Source of the DNA: Parvibaculum sp964560165 | Lineage (GTDB): Bacteria; Pseudomonadota; Alphaproteobacteria; Parvibaculales; Parvibaculaceae | NCBI GenBank assembly: GCA_964560165.1 | Contig: CAZLLB010000011.1 | Span: forward strand, 1-27,528 | DNA length: 27,528 nt | Reading direction: 5' to 3' | Part shown: positions 1-7,513 of the stretch, one piece after another | Layout: each line of letters starts with the position of its first letter | Numbering within the stretch: the first letter of the stretch is position 1 | Notes under the pieces: model-generated | Told to the model about the DNA's origin: nothing | The model's input: only the letters and a program-made list of their open reading frames with translations | The model's database searches: none | Translations under genes and position numbers: made by a program

Positions 1-180
1 GCCGGTGAGATGGGCTCGATTGAACGGGACCTTATTCATGTGCGATCGATACTTTACAGTCAAAAAAGGCAAGATCGCATGGCGGTTCGGGAGCGTCAAA
101 CCAGCCGCGATTTAAGTCTTGCCGAAATATACATTATGCTGCCGATAGATTTCCGACCGCTGGCCACCGCATGCTTCTGA
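1..180 (+). CDS. Possible C-terminal end of a gene cut by the window edge
   Basis: Frame 1 is open from the first base to a TGA at 178-180, giving 59 codons that end in PIDFRPLATACF. I do not recognise the family. The stop overlaps the first codons of the GmhB-like gene (ATG at 171), an arrangement typical of translational coupling, and that ATG has no visible Shine-Dalgarno sequence, which would fit coupling. However, an open run of this length is not rare by chance, so the reading is weak. The sequence left of the window would decide it. Confidence 0.25.
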   Translation, partial: AGEMGSIERDLIHVRSILYSQKRQDRMAVRERQTSRDLSLAEIYIMLPIDFRPLATACF

Positions 181-809
181 CGAATGGAATTTGGCTTTCG
201 ACCGAGACCCCGCCCCGGCATGGCGGGACGGCGGCGCTTGTTCTGGATCGCGACGGGGTGCTGATCGAGGACGTAAACTATATTTCGCGGCCGGAAGATG
301 TGCGGATTGAGGCGGGCGCTGTGGATTTTCTCATTTGGGCGAGGGCGCGGAAATTTTCCATCGTGACCGTCACCAACCAGTCAGGCATTGCGCGAGGGCG
401 CTTCGGTTGGTCCGATTTTGAGGCGGTGGAGCGCGAGCTTGCGCGACAGCTCGCCGTGCATGGGCTTTCGCTCGATCTCACTCTGGCCTGCCCGTTCCAC
501 CCGGACCATACGCCGGGTTATGGATCTGATGAGGCGCATTGGCGGAAGCCCGGCTCCGGGATGATCGAGCTTGCCGCGAAGATGCTTGGCTTCGATCCAG
601 CGCAAAGTTGGATGATCGGCGACAAGGCAAGCGACATTGGCGCGGCGCGCAACGCGAGGCTCGCAGGTGCGGTGCATGTGCTTAGCGGACATGGGCGTGA
701 GGAGAGAGGCGAGGCACAGAAATATGCCGAAGCCGGATTTAGCGTCTTTACCGCTCGCGATCTGACAGAAGCGCGGGAGCAACTGGGCAACGCCCTGCTC
801 CCCGGTTGA
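171..809 (+). CDS. HAD-IIIA phosphatase, GmhB / histidinol-phosphatase-like
   Basis: A 212-residue HAD-superfamily phosphatase of the D,D-heptose 1,7-bisphosphate phosphatase (GmhB) type; such enzymes remove the 7-phosphate in nucleotide-heptose synthesis in the cytoplasm. Visible motifs are LDRDGV (nucleophile D26 and acid/base D28), TNQSGI (residues 68-73), RKPGSG (K126) and MIGDKASD (D151, D155), all in the expected order. GmhB proteins normally bind structural zinc through C-x-H and a later C-x-C just before RKP. Here the first half (C107-P-F-H110) is present, but the position of the second pair reads AHW (122-124), so the zinc site appears incomplete. It is followed 9 bp later by an AGE-family isomerase, so the two are probably co-transcribed. 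An approximately 20-residue N-terminal extension precedes the HAD core, so the true start could be slightly downstream. The HAD assignment is firm; the heptose substrate is an inference. Confidence 0.8.
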   Translation: MLLTNGIWLSTETPPRHGGTAALVLDRDGVLIEDVNYISRPEDVRIEAGAVDFLIWARARKFSIVTVTNQSGIARGRFGWSDFEAVERELARQLAVHGLSLDLTLACPFHPDHTPGYGSDEAHWRKPGSGMIELAAKMLGFDPAQSWMIGDKASDIGAARNARLAGAVHVLSGHGREERGEAQKYAEAGFSVFTARDLTEAREQLGNALLPG

Positions 810-818
810 AAGCATCGC

Positions 819-1976
819 ATGCAAAATCCACTAACGCCCGCCCTGCATACAGCGCCCCGTCTCACCGAGGTCGAGCGGTGGATGTTTGACGAGGCGCTGC
901 CGCTTTGGGCGAGTGCCGGGCAGGACCGGCCGGGGCTTGGGTTCGTCGAACGACTTACCTTTTCCGGCGCGGCGGAGTCCGCTCCTTTCAAGCGGGTGCG
1001 CGTGCAGGCGCGGCAAATATATGTTTTCAGCCATGCGTCCCTACTCGGCTGGCAAGGGCCCGCGCTGGAGGCGGCACGCAACGGGTTTGAATTTGTGCTG
1101 CGACATGGCTGGCTTGCGGAGGGCGGATGGGCACTGAAGCTAGGGCCGGAAGGCGGTGTCATCGACCCCACGCTCGCGCTATACGAACAATCCTTCATGC
1201 TCTTTGCGCTTGGCTGGTATGCCCGGGCGACCGGCGACGGGACGGCTATCGAATGGGCGCATCGCACGCTTGATGCTGTGCATGCGCGACTATCGCTTCC
1301 ACATCTTCCGGGGTTCAGGTCGGAACCCCGGAAAGTGGATGTTCTGGAGCAGAACCCGCATATGCATTTTCTCGAAGCCATGCTCACGCTGTACGAGACG
1401 ACAGGCGAGAAGCGATTTTTGGACGAAGCCTATGGCGTCGTTGCGCTTCTCGACAAGCACATGTTCCTACACGACAAGGGCATATTGCCGGAATCTTTCG
1501 ACGCTGAATGGCGACCTATCGCCGAGAAAATCATCGAGCCGGGGCATCATTTTGAATGGGTGTGGTTGCTTGCAGAATATCGACGCTTGACCGGCGAGGA
1601 TGTTTCAAAAATCGCGCGGCGGCTTTTTGAATTTGCCGAAAGACGCGGCGTCGATCAGGGAACGGGGTTGGTATACGACGCCTTGCTCGCGGATGGTTCG
1701 CCGCATCTGCGCGACTATCGCTCCTGGTGTCAGGCCGAAGCTTTGAAGGCACACATCGCTATCGGCGAACATGGCGGCAATGCTGACGAAGCGCGGATCA
1801 ATTTGATCATCGGTCAGATTCTCGATCTCTATCTGGCCACGTCTCCCAGAGGCCTTTGGAGAGATCATCTGACGACAGATTTATCCTCTAAATCCGCGCA
1901 TGTGCCTGCGACAAGCCTCTATCATTTTTTTCTGGCCTTTTCCGAATTTCGGCGATGGGCAGCACCCCAAAACTGA
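819..1976 (+). CDS. AGE-family epimerase/isomerase (N-acylglucosamine 2-epimerase or mannose-type isomerase)
   Basis: A 385-residue protein with the all-alpha (alpha/alpha)6-barrel pattern of the AGE superfamily, whose members epimerise N-acylglucosamine or isomerise mannose, mannose-6-phosphate or cellobiose. Recognisable blocks are the VRVQARQIYVF segment (61-71), EQNPHMHFLEAML (177-189), EPGHHFEWVWLLAEY with H243/H244, WCQAEALKA, and the C-terminal KSAHVPATSLYHFFLAF with H369. These are the positions where the family carries its catalytic histidines and barrel-lining residues. The length is usual for the family. It starts 9 bp after the GmhB-like gene and ends 23 bp before the convergent GT4 gene, with no clear terminator between them. 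Proteobacterial AGE proteins in polysaccharide loci are often annotated as mannose-6-phosphate isomerases supplying GDP-mannose-type donors, but the substrate cannot be read from sequence. Confidence 0.85.
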   Translation: MQNPLTPALHTAPRLTEVERWMFDEALPLWASAGQDRPGLGFVERLTFSGAAESAPFKRVRVQARQIYVFSHASLLGWQGPALEAARNGFEFVLRHGWLAEGGWALKLGPEGGVIDPTLALYEQSFMLFALGWYARATGDGTAIEWAHRTLDAVHARLSLPHLPGFRSEPRKVDVLEQNPHMHFLEAMLTLYETTGEKRFLDEAYGVVALLDKHMFLHDKGILPESFDAEWRPIAEKIIEPGHHFEWVWLLAEYRRLTGEDVSKIARRLFEFAERRGVDQGTGLVYDALLADGSPHLRDYRSWCQAEALKAHIAIGEHGGNADEARINLIIGQILDLYLATSPRGLWRDHLTTDLSSKSAHVPATSLYHFFLAFSEFRRWAAPQN

Positions 1977-1999
1977 AACGCCATATGTTCGCCGACACG

Positions 2000-3139
2000 T
2001 CAGGACTTCACTAAGCTGCCGTATAATTCCAACAGGCGGTCGCTTGCCAACCTCGCTGAAAAATACTTTTCGGCATGCTGGCGGGCGGCACGCCCCATGC
2101 GTTGGCGCAATGTCGCGTCGCTAAGCAATGATGACAGAGCGGCGGCGAGCGCACGCGGGTCGCGGGCAGGGACGAGGATTCCCGTCTTCCCATCAACTAC
2201 GACCTGACGGCATCCCGGCACATCCGTCGCAACGACTGGGCGCCCCATGGCCGCCGCCTCGATCAGCGCCATGGGCGCGCCCTCGCGATAGGAAGGCAGG
2301 CAGATGATCGCGGCGCTGCGGATGATGTCCGGCATGTCTTCGCGCCAACCCCAGGACTCGACGATGCCTTCCCGGACCCAGGTGTCAATTTCGGTTTTGT
2401 TCAATGTTGCGGGATTGCCCGGATCGACATCGCCCACAAGCACGAACCGGACGCCGTGAAAAGAGGCCCGGAGCGCTCGCGCGGCTTCCACGAACTCACG
2501 CACACCTTTATCGACAAGAAGCCTGGCAGGAAGCACGACGATGGGATTTGCCTCGTCTGGCTCGGGCGATGCTCGCAACACACCAAGGTCCACACCGCCG
2601 CCTATCCAGATGCGGGTATGTTCCGGCGCAACCAGATTGCGGCGAACGAACAAGCCCTCGTCATCGGCGTTCTCAAAAATCGCTACGGCATTTGCGTGAT
2701 GAAGCGCTCGCGCATAGGCAAATTCGGCAAAGGGCTGCAGCAGGCGCGCGCGCGCTTCTTTGCCGACGAAGACATAACCGAGGCCCGTGATTGAAAGAAC
2801 CAATGCGGGTACGCGCGTAAGGCGCGCGGCAATGCCACCATAGATGACGGGACGTATCGTTACCGCATGGAGGAGTTGCGGGCGCAGGCGACGAATGAGA
2901 CTGATGATCGACAGGAAATAGCGCCACTCTGCGAGAGGTGACGGGAGGCCACGCCGCTGCGGAATATCGTGAAGAACGACATTGCCGAGGTCGAGATTGC
3001 GCATTGTCTCGTCAATCGGCACAGCCACATGTACGTCGTAATCCACTGCGGCGGCGCGCACGCGAGCCGCCCAGTGGGCGCGCAGATTGAGAGCAAGCGG
3101 AAAGACATAAAGCAGACGGCGTGGCGCGAACGCCTGCAT
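2000..3139 (-). CDS. Glycosyltransferase family 4, PglA/CapM-like
   Basis: A 379-residue GT4 (GT-B fold) retaining glycosyltransferase. The N-terminal domain begins RRLLYVFPLALNLRAHW. The C-terminal donor-binding domain has LPARLLVDKGVREFVEAA, FVLVGDVDPGNP and LPSYREGAPMALIEAAAMG, the last holding the E-x7-E pair typical of GT4. The order and wording resemble PglA-like enzymes that add a second sugar to lipid-linked bacillosamine (comparison from memory). I chose the ATG at 3139 because it overlaps the stop of the upstream aminotransferase by one base (TGATG); an in-frame start 84 bp further upstream would lie inside that gene. The direct coupling to a PglE-like aminotransferase suggests that the acceptor or donor carries an amino-deoxy sugar. 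The acceptor and linkage are not determinable here. Confidence 0.82.
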   Translation of the reverse strand: MQAFAPRRLLYVFPLALNLRAHWAARVRAAAVDYDVHVAVPIDETMRNLDLGNVVLHDIPQRRGLPSPLAEWRYFLSIISLIRRLRPQLLHAVTIRPVIYGGIAARLTRVPALVLSITGLGYVFVGKEARARLLQPFAEFAYARALHHANAVAIFENADDEGLFVRRNLVAPEHTRIWIGGGVDLGVLRASPEPDEANPIVVLPARLLVDKGVREFVEAARALRASFHGVRFVLVGDVDPGNPATLNKTEIDTWVREGIVESWGWREDMPDIIRSAAIICLPSYREGAPMALIEAAAMGRPVVATDVPGCRQVVVDGKTGILVPARDPRALAAALSSLLSDATLRQRMGRAARQHAEKYFSARLASDRLLELYGSLVKS

Positions 3140-4275
3140 CACGCAGTCTCCCAGCATTTCGTAATGGCCTCGATGACGCGCGTCTGCTGGTGCTCGTCCA
3201 ACTGCGTCCCGGATGGGAGGCAAATGCCTGTCGCGAAAAGCCGCTCGGCTACCGCGCCACCTATCGTTCGGAAATCGCGCAAGAGCGGCTGCTTATGCAT
3301 GGGCTTCCAGACCGGGCGGGCTTCGATGTCTTGCGCTTCAAGTGAAAGGCGCAACTGCTCCGGCGTTGTCGGCGCAACATCCGGGTCGAGCAGCATAACC
3401 GTCAGCCAACGATTTGATTTCCCGGTGGATGCTTCCGGCATGAAGGAAATGCCAGGGAGAGAGGCAAGCTCACGTTCGTACCGCGCAAAAATTTCGCGGC
3501 GCTTGGCTACACGTTCGCCAAGCACGCTCAATTGCCCGCATCCGACCGCAGCGTTAAGCGAACTCATGCGATAATTGTAGCCGAGAACCTCATGCTGGTA
3601 GTAGGCAACAGGCTCGCGCGCTTGCTGCGAAAGATGACGCGCTTCAGCGACGAGTTGCGCATCGTCGCTCGCCACCATACCGCCGCCGCCGGTAGTGATG
3701 ATCTTGTTGCCGTTGAAGGAAAACGCGGCAGCAGCGCCCTGTCCAGCGTGACGGCCCTTGTAGGTCGCACCCATGGATTCCGCCGCATCGACAATGACGC
3801 GCACGCCATGCGGGTCGCAGATAGCCCGAATTGCATCAAGATCGGCACATTGGCCGTATATATCAACCGCGACGACCGCCTTGGGCAAGTGCCGGGCTCT
3901 CGCCGCCCTCACCATTTCCTCCGCAAGCAAATTGGTGTCGAGTGTCCAGGTGTCGGGCGCGACGTCAAAAAAAACAGGCGTGGCATTTTGATAAAGAACA
4001 GGTGACACGCCGCCTATGAATGTCAGCGTCGGCACCCACACTTCATCGCCCGCCCCCACGCGCAGGCCGCGCATGAGCAGATGCAGCGCCGCAGTTCCGC
4101 TGGTGACAGCAGCCGCATGGGCAAAGCCAGTCGCCTCGCAAAAAAGCCGTTCAAAGCGATCTATCATGGGCCCAGCGGGCGCCACGTAATTCATGTCAAA
4201 AACTTCGCCGACGAGATCACGTTCGGCTCCGCACATATGCGGCGGCGACAGGAAAATACGCGCGTCTTTTGTCAT
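3139..4275 (-). CDS. pglE: DegT/DnrJ/EryC1/StrS aminotransferase, PglE-like (UDP-4-amino-sugar transaminase)
   Basis: A 378-residue PLP-dependent sugar aminotransferase. The protein opens with FLSPPHM and NYVAPAGP, then TSGTAALHL (PLP phosphate loop), VDAAE (D163, pairs with the PLP ring nitrogen) and SFNGNKIITTGGGGM with K191 as the Schiff-base lysine. Further C-terminal blocks are SNRWLTV, EARPVWKPMHKQ and GICLPSGTQL. This series closely matches what I recall of Campylobacter PglE, which aminates the UDP-4-keto sugar on the way to UDP-N,N'-diacetylbacillosamine; the family also contains perosamine and legionaminate aminotransferases. It is the first gene of a two-gene minus-strand unit with the PglA-like GT4. 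No PglF dehydratase, PglD acetyltransferase or PglC phosphoglycosyltransferase is in the window, so those steps must be encoded elsewhere. The family is certain; the exact sugar is a good guess. Confidence 0.85.
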   Translation of the reverse strand: MTKDARIFLSPPHMCGAERDLVGEVFDMNYVAPAGPMIDRFERLFCEATGFAHAAAVTSGTAALHLLMRGLRVGAGDEVWVPTLTFIGGVSPVLYQNATPVFFDVAPDTWTLDTNLLAEEMVRAARARHLPKAVVAVDIYGQCADLDAIRAICDPHGVRVIVDAAESMGATYKGRHAGQGAAAAFSFNGNKIITTGGGGMVASDDAQLVAEARHLSQQAREPVAYYQHEVLGYNYRMSSLNAAVGCGQLSVLGERVAKRREIFARYERELASLPGISFMPEASTGKSNRWLTVMLLDPDVAPTTPEQLRLSLEAQDIEARPVWKPMHKQPLLRDFRTIGGAVAERLFATGICLPSGTQLDEHQQTRVIEAITKCWETA

Positions 4276-4401
4276 TTCGATTCAGGTTTCCGAGGCGACC
4301 CCACTCAGGCCAAGAATATTTATCAACAAGCTGATCATGCTTAATGGTAAAATTGATCCCGATCGACCGTGCGCGCTCTACGCCAGCCGGAAACAGGAGC
4401 G
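4276..4401. promoter_or_regulatory. Divergent intergenic region between the pglE-like gene and a GT4 gene
   Basis: The aminotransferase (minus, start 4275) and the GT4 gene (plus, start 4402) point away from each other, so promoters for both should lie in these 126 bp. The middle is AT-richer (around 4315-4352). No convincing paired -35/-10 boxes stand out. The plus-strand gene has a clear AGGAG sequence just before its ATG. Confidence 0.4.
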
Positions 4402-5523
4402 ATGCGAAAGACAGTCTTGCATATCATCACGGGTCTCGGAAGCGGCGGTGCGGAGCGAATGTTGTCGCGCATGGTCCTTGCCGATCACGGTGGAGGAGCA
4501 TCGTATCATGTCGTTGTTGTACTTATGGACGAGGGGCTTTACGGCAAACCTCTAAGAGAGGCTGGCATAGAGCTTCATTGTCTTGATATGCGCCGAGGCG
4601 TGCCTTCCCTTCGTGCTCTTTGGCGCCTGATCAAGATTTTGCGGCAGCACCGCCCCGACGCCGTTATGACGTGGCTCTATCATGCGGCGATGATCGGCAC
4701 CCTAGCGGCCATCATTTCCGCGCTTGGCACGAAACGCCTGATCTGGAATTTACGGGGCGCTGACATAGACTTCGCTCGCTCCAGTTTCATGACGAGATGC
4801 GTGGTGCAGGGGTTAGCTGTTCTTTCGCCACTGCCTGCGGTCATCGCTGCCAACTCTAAGGCCGGACTGACCTACCATGCCGACATCGGCTACCGTGCCA
4901 AGCGTTGGGCATATCTGCCAAATGGTTTTGACCTTCGCGAATGGCGGCCCGACAAGGCAGACCGCTCTGCTGTCAGAACAGGGTGGGGTTTTGACGATCA
5001 AGTAACGGTCGTTGGCGTCGTGGCGCGCGTTGACCCGCAAAAAGACTATCCGACTTTTCTCGCTGCCGCCGAGAAGTTATGCGAGGGGCGCGATCAGTTG
5101 CGCTTTGTGCTCATTGGCAAGGACACGGAATTCCTTTCCCTGCCGGAATCCCTGAAGCTCCGCACGCTTCTTTTGGGAGAGCGTGGAGATGTGCAGAAGC
5201 TATTACGAGGACTTGATATAGCAGCACTTCCATCCGCGTTCGGTGAAGGCTTTCCCAATGTCGTTGGCGAGGCAATGGCTACTGGCCTGCCTTGCGTCGT
5301 AACCGATGTCGGTGATGCAGGCGCCATCGTGGGAGATACCGGCCTGATCGTGAAAACGGGCTCCCCCGAGGCTCTCGCCGAGGCTCTCGCTCAACTCATT
5401 GACGAACCGCTAGAGAAACGACATCGCAGAGGAGAGGCTGCGAGAATGAGGATAGAAGATAACTATTCACTGGCTTCTATCGCAACGCGATACCGGGCAC
5501 TTTGGTTTGCGGTCATGCGCTGA
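4402..5523 (+). CDS. Glycosyltransferase family 4
   Basis: A 373-residue GT4 glycosyltransferase. It begins KTVLHIITGLGSGGAERML, a typical N-terminal GT-B nucleotide loop with the GGAER motif. It continues with LPNGFDLREW, VVGVVARVDPQKDYPTFLAAA, LIGKD, and LPSAFGEGFPNVVGEAMATG, the donor-site E-x7-E block. The ATG at 4402 was chosen because AGGAG lies a few bases upstream; an in-frame ATG 33 bp further upstream has no such site. The gene stands alone on the plus strand, divergent from the pglE-like gene. Its last 11 bases overlap the 3' end of the convergent methyltransferase gene. It probably adds one sugar to a lipid-linked repeat unit at the inner face of the cytoplasmic membrane; donor and acceptor are unknown. 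Confidence 0.82.
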   Translation: MRKTVLHIITGLGSGGAERMLSRMVLADHGGGASYHVVVVLMDEGLYGKPLREAGIELHCLDMRRGVPSLRALWRLIKILRQHRPDAVMTWLYHAAMIGTLAAIISALGTKRLIWNLRGADIDFARSSFMTRCVVQGLAVLSPLPAVIAANSKAGLTYHADIGYRAKRWAYLPNGFDLREWRPDKADRSAVRTGWGFDDQVTVVGVVARVDPQKDYPTFLAAAEKLCEGRDQLRFVLIGKDTEFLSLPESLKLRTLLLGERGDVQKLLRGLDIAALPSAFGEGFPNVVGEAMATGLPCVVTDVGDAGAIVGDTGLIVKTGSPEALAEALAQLIDEPLEKRHRRGEAARMRIEDNYSLASIATRYRALWFAVMR

Positions 5524-6562
5524 TGTTCTCGGGAACAACAACTTCAAATAAGCGCCCTTCAGGCGAACCGTTGTCACTCGTAGAAAAATGCAACCATTCC
5601 CCCCAATGTGAATAGGCACCCCTACCATGTTCTCTTATCTGATTATGAAGGGCATGAGGCTGGGAAGAAAATTGCCCGTCCTCCATCAACATCAGCGGAG
5701 AGATTTGACTAGGAACGTCGTCGGCTAGCTTCGACAGTCGAGGCAAATGCGCAAGTAATTCATGGCCTTCTCCGACATGAAAATTGGTCAATGCGAACCG
5801 ATCTACTCGCTGCGATTTCACCTCTCCACCAACAGTTTGATAAGGAAGAAAATACTTTAGCGCTGCTGCGCCGACCCTTTCTTTACCATTATGAATACTG
5901 GTATAGCGGCTTTGCAGGGGAATACGATTCCATGTCGATTGTGGCGTCTTACGCGCGACACCGTAGTAAAGCCAACTACCGGCAAACGCGCCATCACGAA
6001 TAACATCCAGAGCTCCGGGGACATAAGGATAAACCTTCACCTCATGCCGTGATGGCTCATAACACATTAGGCGTGCGTCGAGCACGTCGAAACCATTTTC
6101 AATATAGTAATCAACAAAGAAAGTCGGGCTGAATTGGTAGAAACCGTGATCGACCCATCCGTTCATTGGAAGAAAATGAATAATGGCTCCGCCTGGCCGC
6201 AACATCTTAAAAATATTCCTCAGCGCCGCCCGAATATCGAACACATGCTCGAGTGTTCCGCCATTATATATTACGTCATATCGCTCTGATAGCGCTTGTG
6301 GAAATTCATCTGTATTGAGATCAAGTATATGCGTACATCCCTCGTATCCAGAAACGTCAGTGCTTTCGAGTGATTTGAAGCCTATGCGAAGAAATGGATT
6401 TCTGTCATTGGTGGGCTCCAGTCCCGCAGCGTGTATAGCTCTATCCAATTCATCGGAACTCGCCCATTCGGTAGCCACACCGAGAGTGCACACGGAACCG
6501 GAGAGCCCCAGAACGCGAGTTGAGCGTGCGATATGATAAGCAAGATTGGCGTCAATTCCCAT
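5513..6562 (-). CDS. SAM-dependent methyltransferase-like protein with a C-terminal accessory domain
   Basis: A 349-residue protein and the last gene of the ten-gene operon. Residues about 95-190 look like the second half of a class I methyltransferase: YDVIYNGGTLEHVFD (motif II region), then MLRPGGAIIHFLPMNGWVDHG and a downstream hydrophobic block. The usual glycine-rich motif I is not clear; the corresponding N-terminal stretch (VLGLSGSVCTLGVATEW) is degenerate, so activity is not assured. The C-terminus (about 265-345) carries a separate small domain with GRGAYSHW (313-320) and STSDNGSPE, which is also present in the TylF-type protein of the same operon. The ATG at 6562 has GAGG six bases upstream and lies 27 bp after the sulfotransferase stop, the widest gap in the operon. 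The 3' end overlaps the convergent GT4 gene by 11 bp. Confidence 0.7.
   Translation of the reverse strand: MGIDANLAYHIARSTRVLGLSGSVCTLGVATEWASSDELDRAIHAAGLEPTNDRNPFLRIGFKSLESTDVSGYEGCTHILDLNTDEFPQALSERYDVIYNGGTLEHVFDIRAALRNIFKMLRPGGAIIHFLPMNGWVDHGFYQFSPTFFVDYYIENGFDVLDARLMCYEPSRHEVKVYPYVPGALDVIRDGAFAGSWLYYGVARKTPQSTWNRIPLQSRYTSIHNGKERVGAAALKYFLPYQTVGGEVKSQRVDRFALTNFHVGEGHELLAHLPRLSKLADDVPSQISPLMLMEDGQFSSQPHALHNQIREHGRGAYSHWGEWLHFSTSDNGSPEGRLFEVVVPENISA
5528..5770 (-). other. Accessory domain copy 1 (GRGxxSHW / SDNxSPE), C-terminal
   Basis: This stretch encodes about 80 residues that align with residues 31-115 of the TylF-type methyltransferase in the same operon. Conserved positions include EDGQ/ENGE, a histidine followed by an N/D-rich IRE/IRR helix, GRGxxSHW, LxFSxSDNxSPE and a final hydrophobic strand. 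The spacing is near identical apart from a three-residue gap after SPE. The alignment was made by eye from the two translations. The domain's function is not known to me. Confidence 0.6.
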
Positions 6563-6589
6563 TTACGGCCTCAGTCTTTCGACGTTTAA

Positions 6590-7513
6590 TCAAAGCGCGT
6601 ATCCAAAATTGTCAACCTGCATGGCATATTCCGAAATCAATCGCCTGTTGCCGAGTTTGTAATACTCACGCAAATCGCTAATTTGAGCGATTTCGGACGC
6701 TGACAATTTACGCTCGTTGTTTCTTCGCCAATGCCTCACAAGAAAGCTGTCTTTTTGTTTCTTTCCAACGTCATCGATGCCCCACTGATTTTCGCTATTC
6801 CCAGAAGCGTTTTCATGACTACCCGCCATCAGATCGTTAATAATCTGCGTGTCCACGCCAAGTATGCCGCCTAGCTGTCGTGCGTATGCATCGGGTGTTC
6901 TCAGAAGCGTTTCGAACAACAGAACAGATATATTCTCCTTACCAAAAAATTTCACATAGCAATCCAACACCTCGTCGTAACGCAGCGTCGCTAAATAATT
7001 TTTATCAGGTGCGATCAATTGCGCCTCAATCCATTCGGAAAAGGAAAGCGGAAATGCAGACCGCTTTGAGCTATCCCGCGCCCCGAACGATAGAAACTGA
7101 CCATGGCGACCATGCATCCAGTAGAATGAGAGAATGGCGCCTATTTGCTCGCGTATCGTAATTAGTATGCGACCATCTCCGACCGCCTCTTTCAATCTCT
7201 CCGCCACCATTGCAATATCGATTACCGTCGGATGAACAAAGGCTTCAGACGAGACTAAGACAACTTTTCTATTCGATTGTTGACGAGCCGCCTCGAGATA
7301 TCTTTGGAGGAACGTCAGGTCCGGCGGATGTAACGCGCTTCTATGAAGAAGCGCATCGATCTGGTCGTAAACTCCCTGCCCGCGGTAATCATGAGAGGGA
7401 ATAAATTTTCCCAAATAGTCTATTTCAGGATGGTTCGGAAAGACGTGCACCTGAAACGTCGTGGTGGCTGTTTTCGGATAGCCAACATGAACAACAATAG
7501 GCACCGACCTCAT
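6590..7513 (-). CDS. PAPS-dependent sulfotransferase family protein
   Basis: A 307-residue protein with both PAPS-binding signatures of cytosolic or carbohydrate sulfotransferases: the 5'-phosphosulfate loop HVGYPKTATTTFQ (residues 9-21, K14) near the N-terminus, and the 3'-phosphate segment GRILITIREQIGAILSFYW (R121, S129). The enzyme would transfer sulfate from PAPS to a hydroxyl, here most simply on a sugar of the exported glycan. Its ATG overlaps the Wzt stop as ATGA (7510-7513), so it is translationally coupled to the exporter ATPase. The length is normal for bacterial sulfotransferases. No PAPS-synthesis genes (CysD/N/C type) are in the window. The family is clear; the glycan target is inferred from position. 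Confidence 0.8.
   Translation of the reverse strand: MRSVPIVVHVGYPKTATTTFQVHVFPNHPEIDYLGKFIPSHDYRGQGVYDQIDALLHRSALHPPDLTFLQRYLEAARQQSNRKVVLVSSEAFVHPTVIDIAMVAERLKEAVGDGRILITIREQIGAILSFYWMHGRHGQFLSFGARDSSKRSAFPLSFSEWIEAQLIAPDKNYLATLRYDEVLDCYVKFFGKENISVLLFETLLRTPDAYARQLGGILGVDTQIINDLMAGSHENASGNSENQWGIDDVGKKQKDSFLVRHWRRNNERKLSASEIAQISDLREYYKLGNRRLISEYAMQVDNFGYAL

Noticed and set aside
41..79. Inverted repeat TGCGATC / GATCGCA near the left edge
   Set aside because: Only 7 bp with a 25-base spacer and no link to a start or stop; it could be chance.
518..1387. Long minus-strand frame (289 codons) opposite the GmhB-like and AGE genes
   Set aside because: It overlaps two well-supported plus-strand genes. 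Its Ser/Arg/Pro/Cys-rich composition is that of an antisense shadow in GC-rich DNA.
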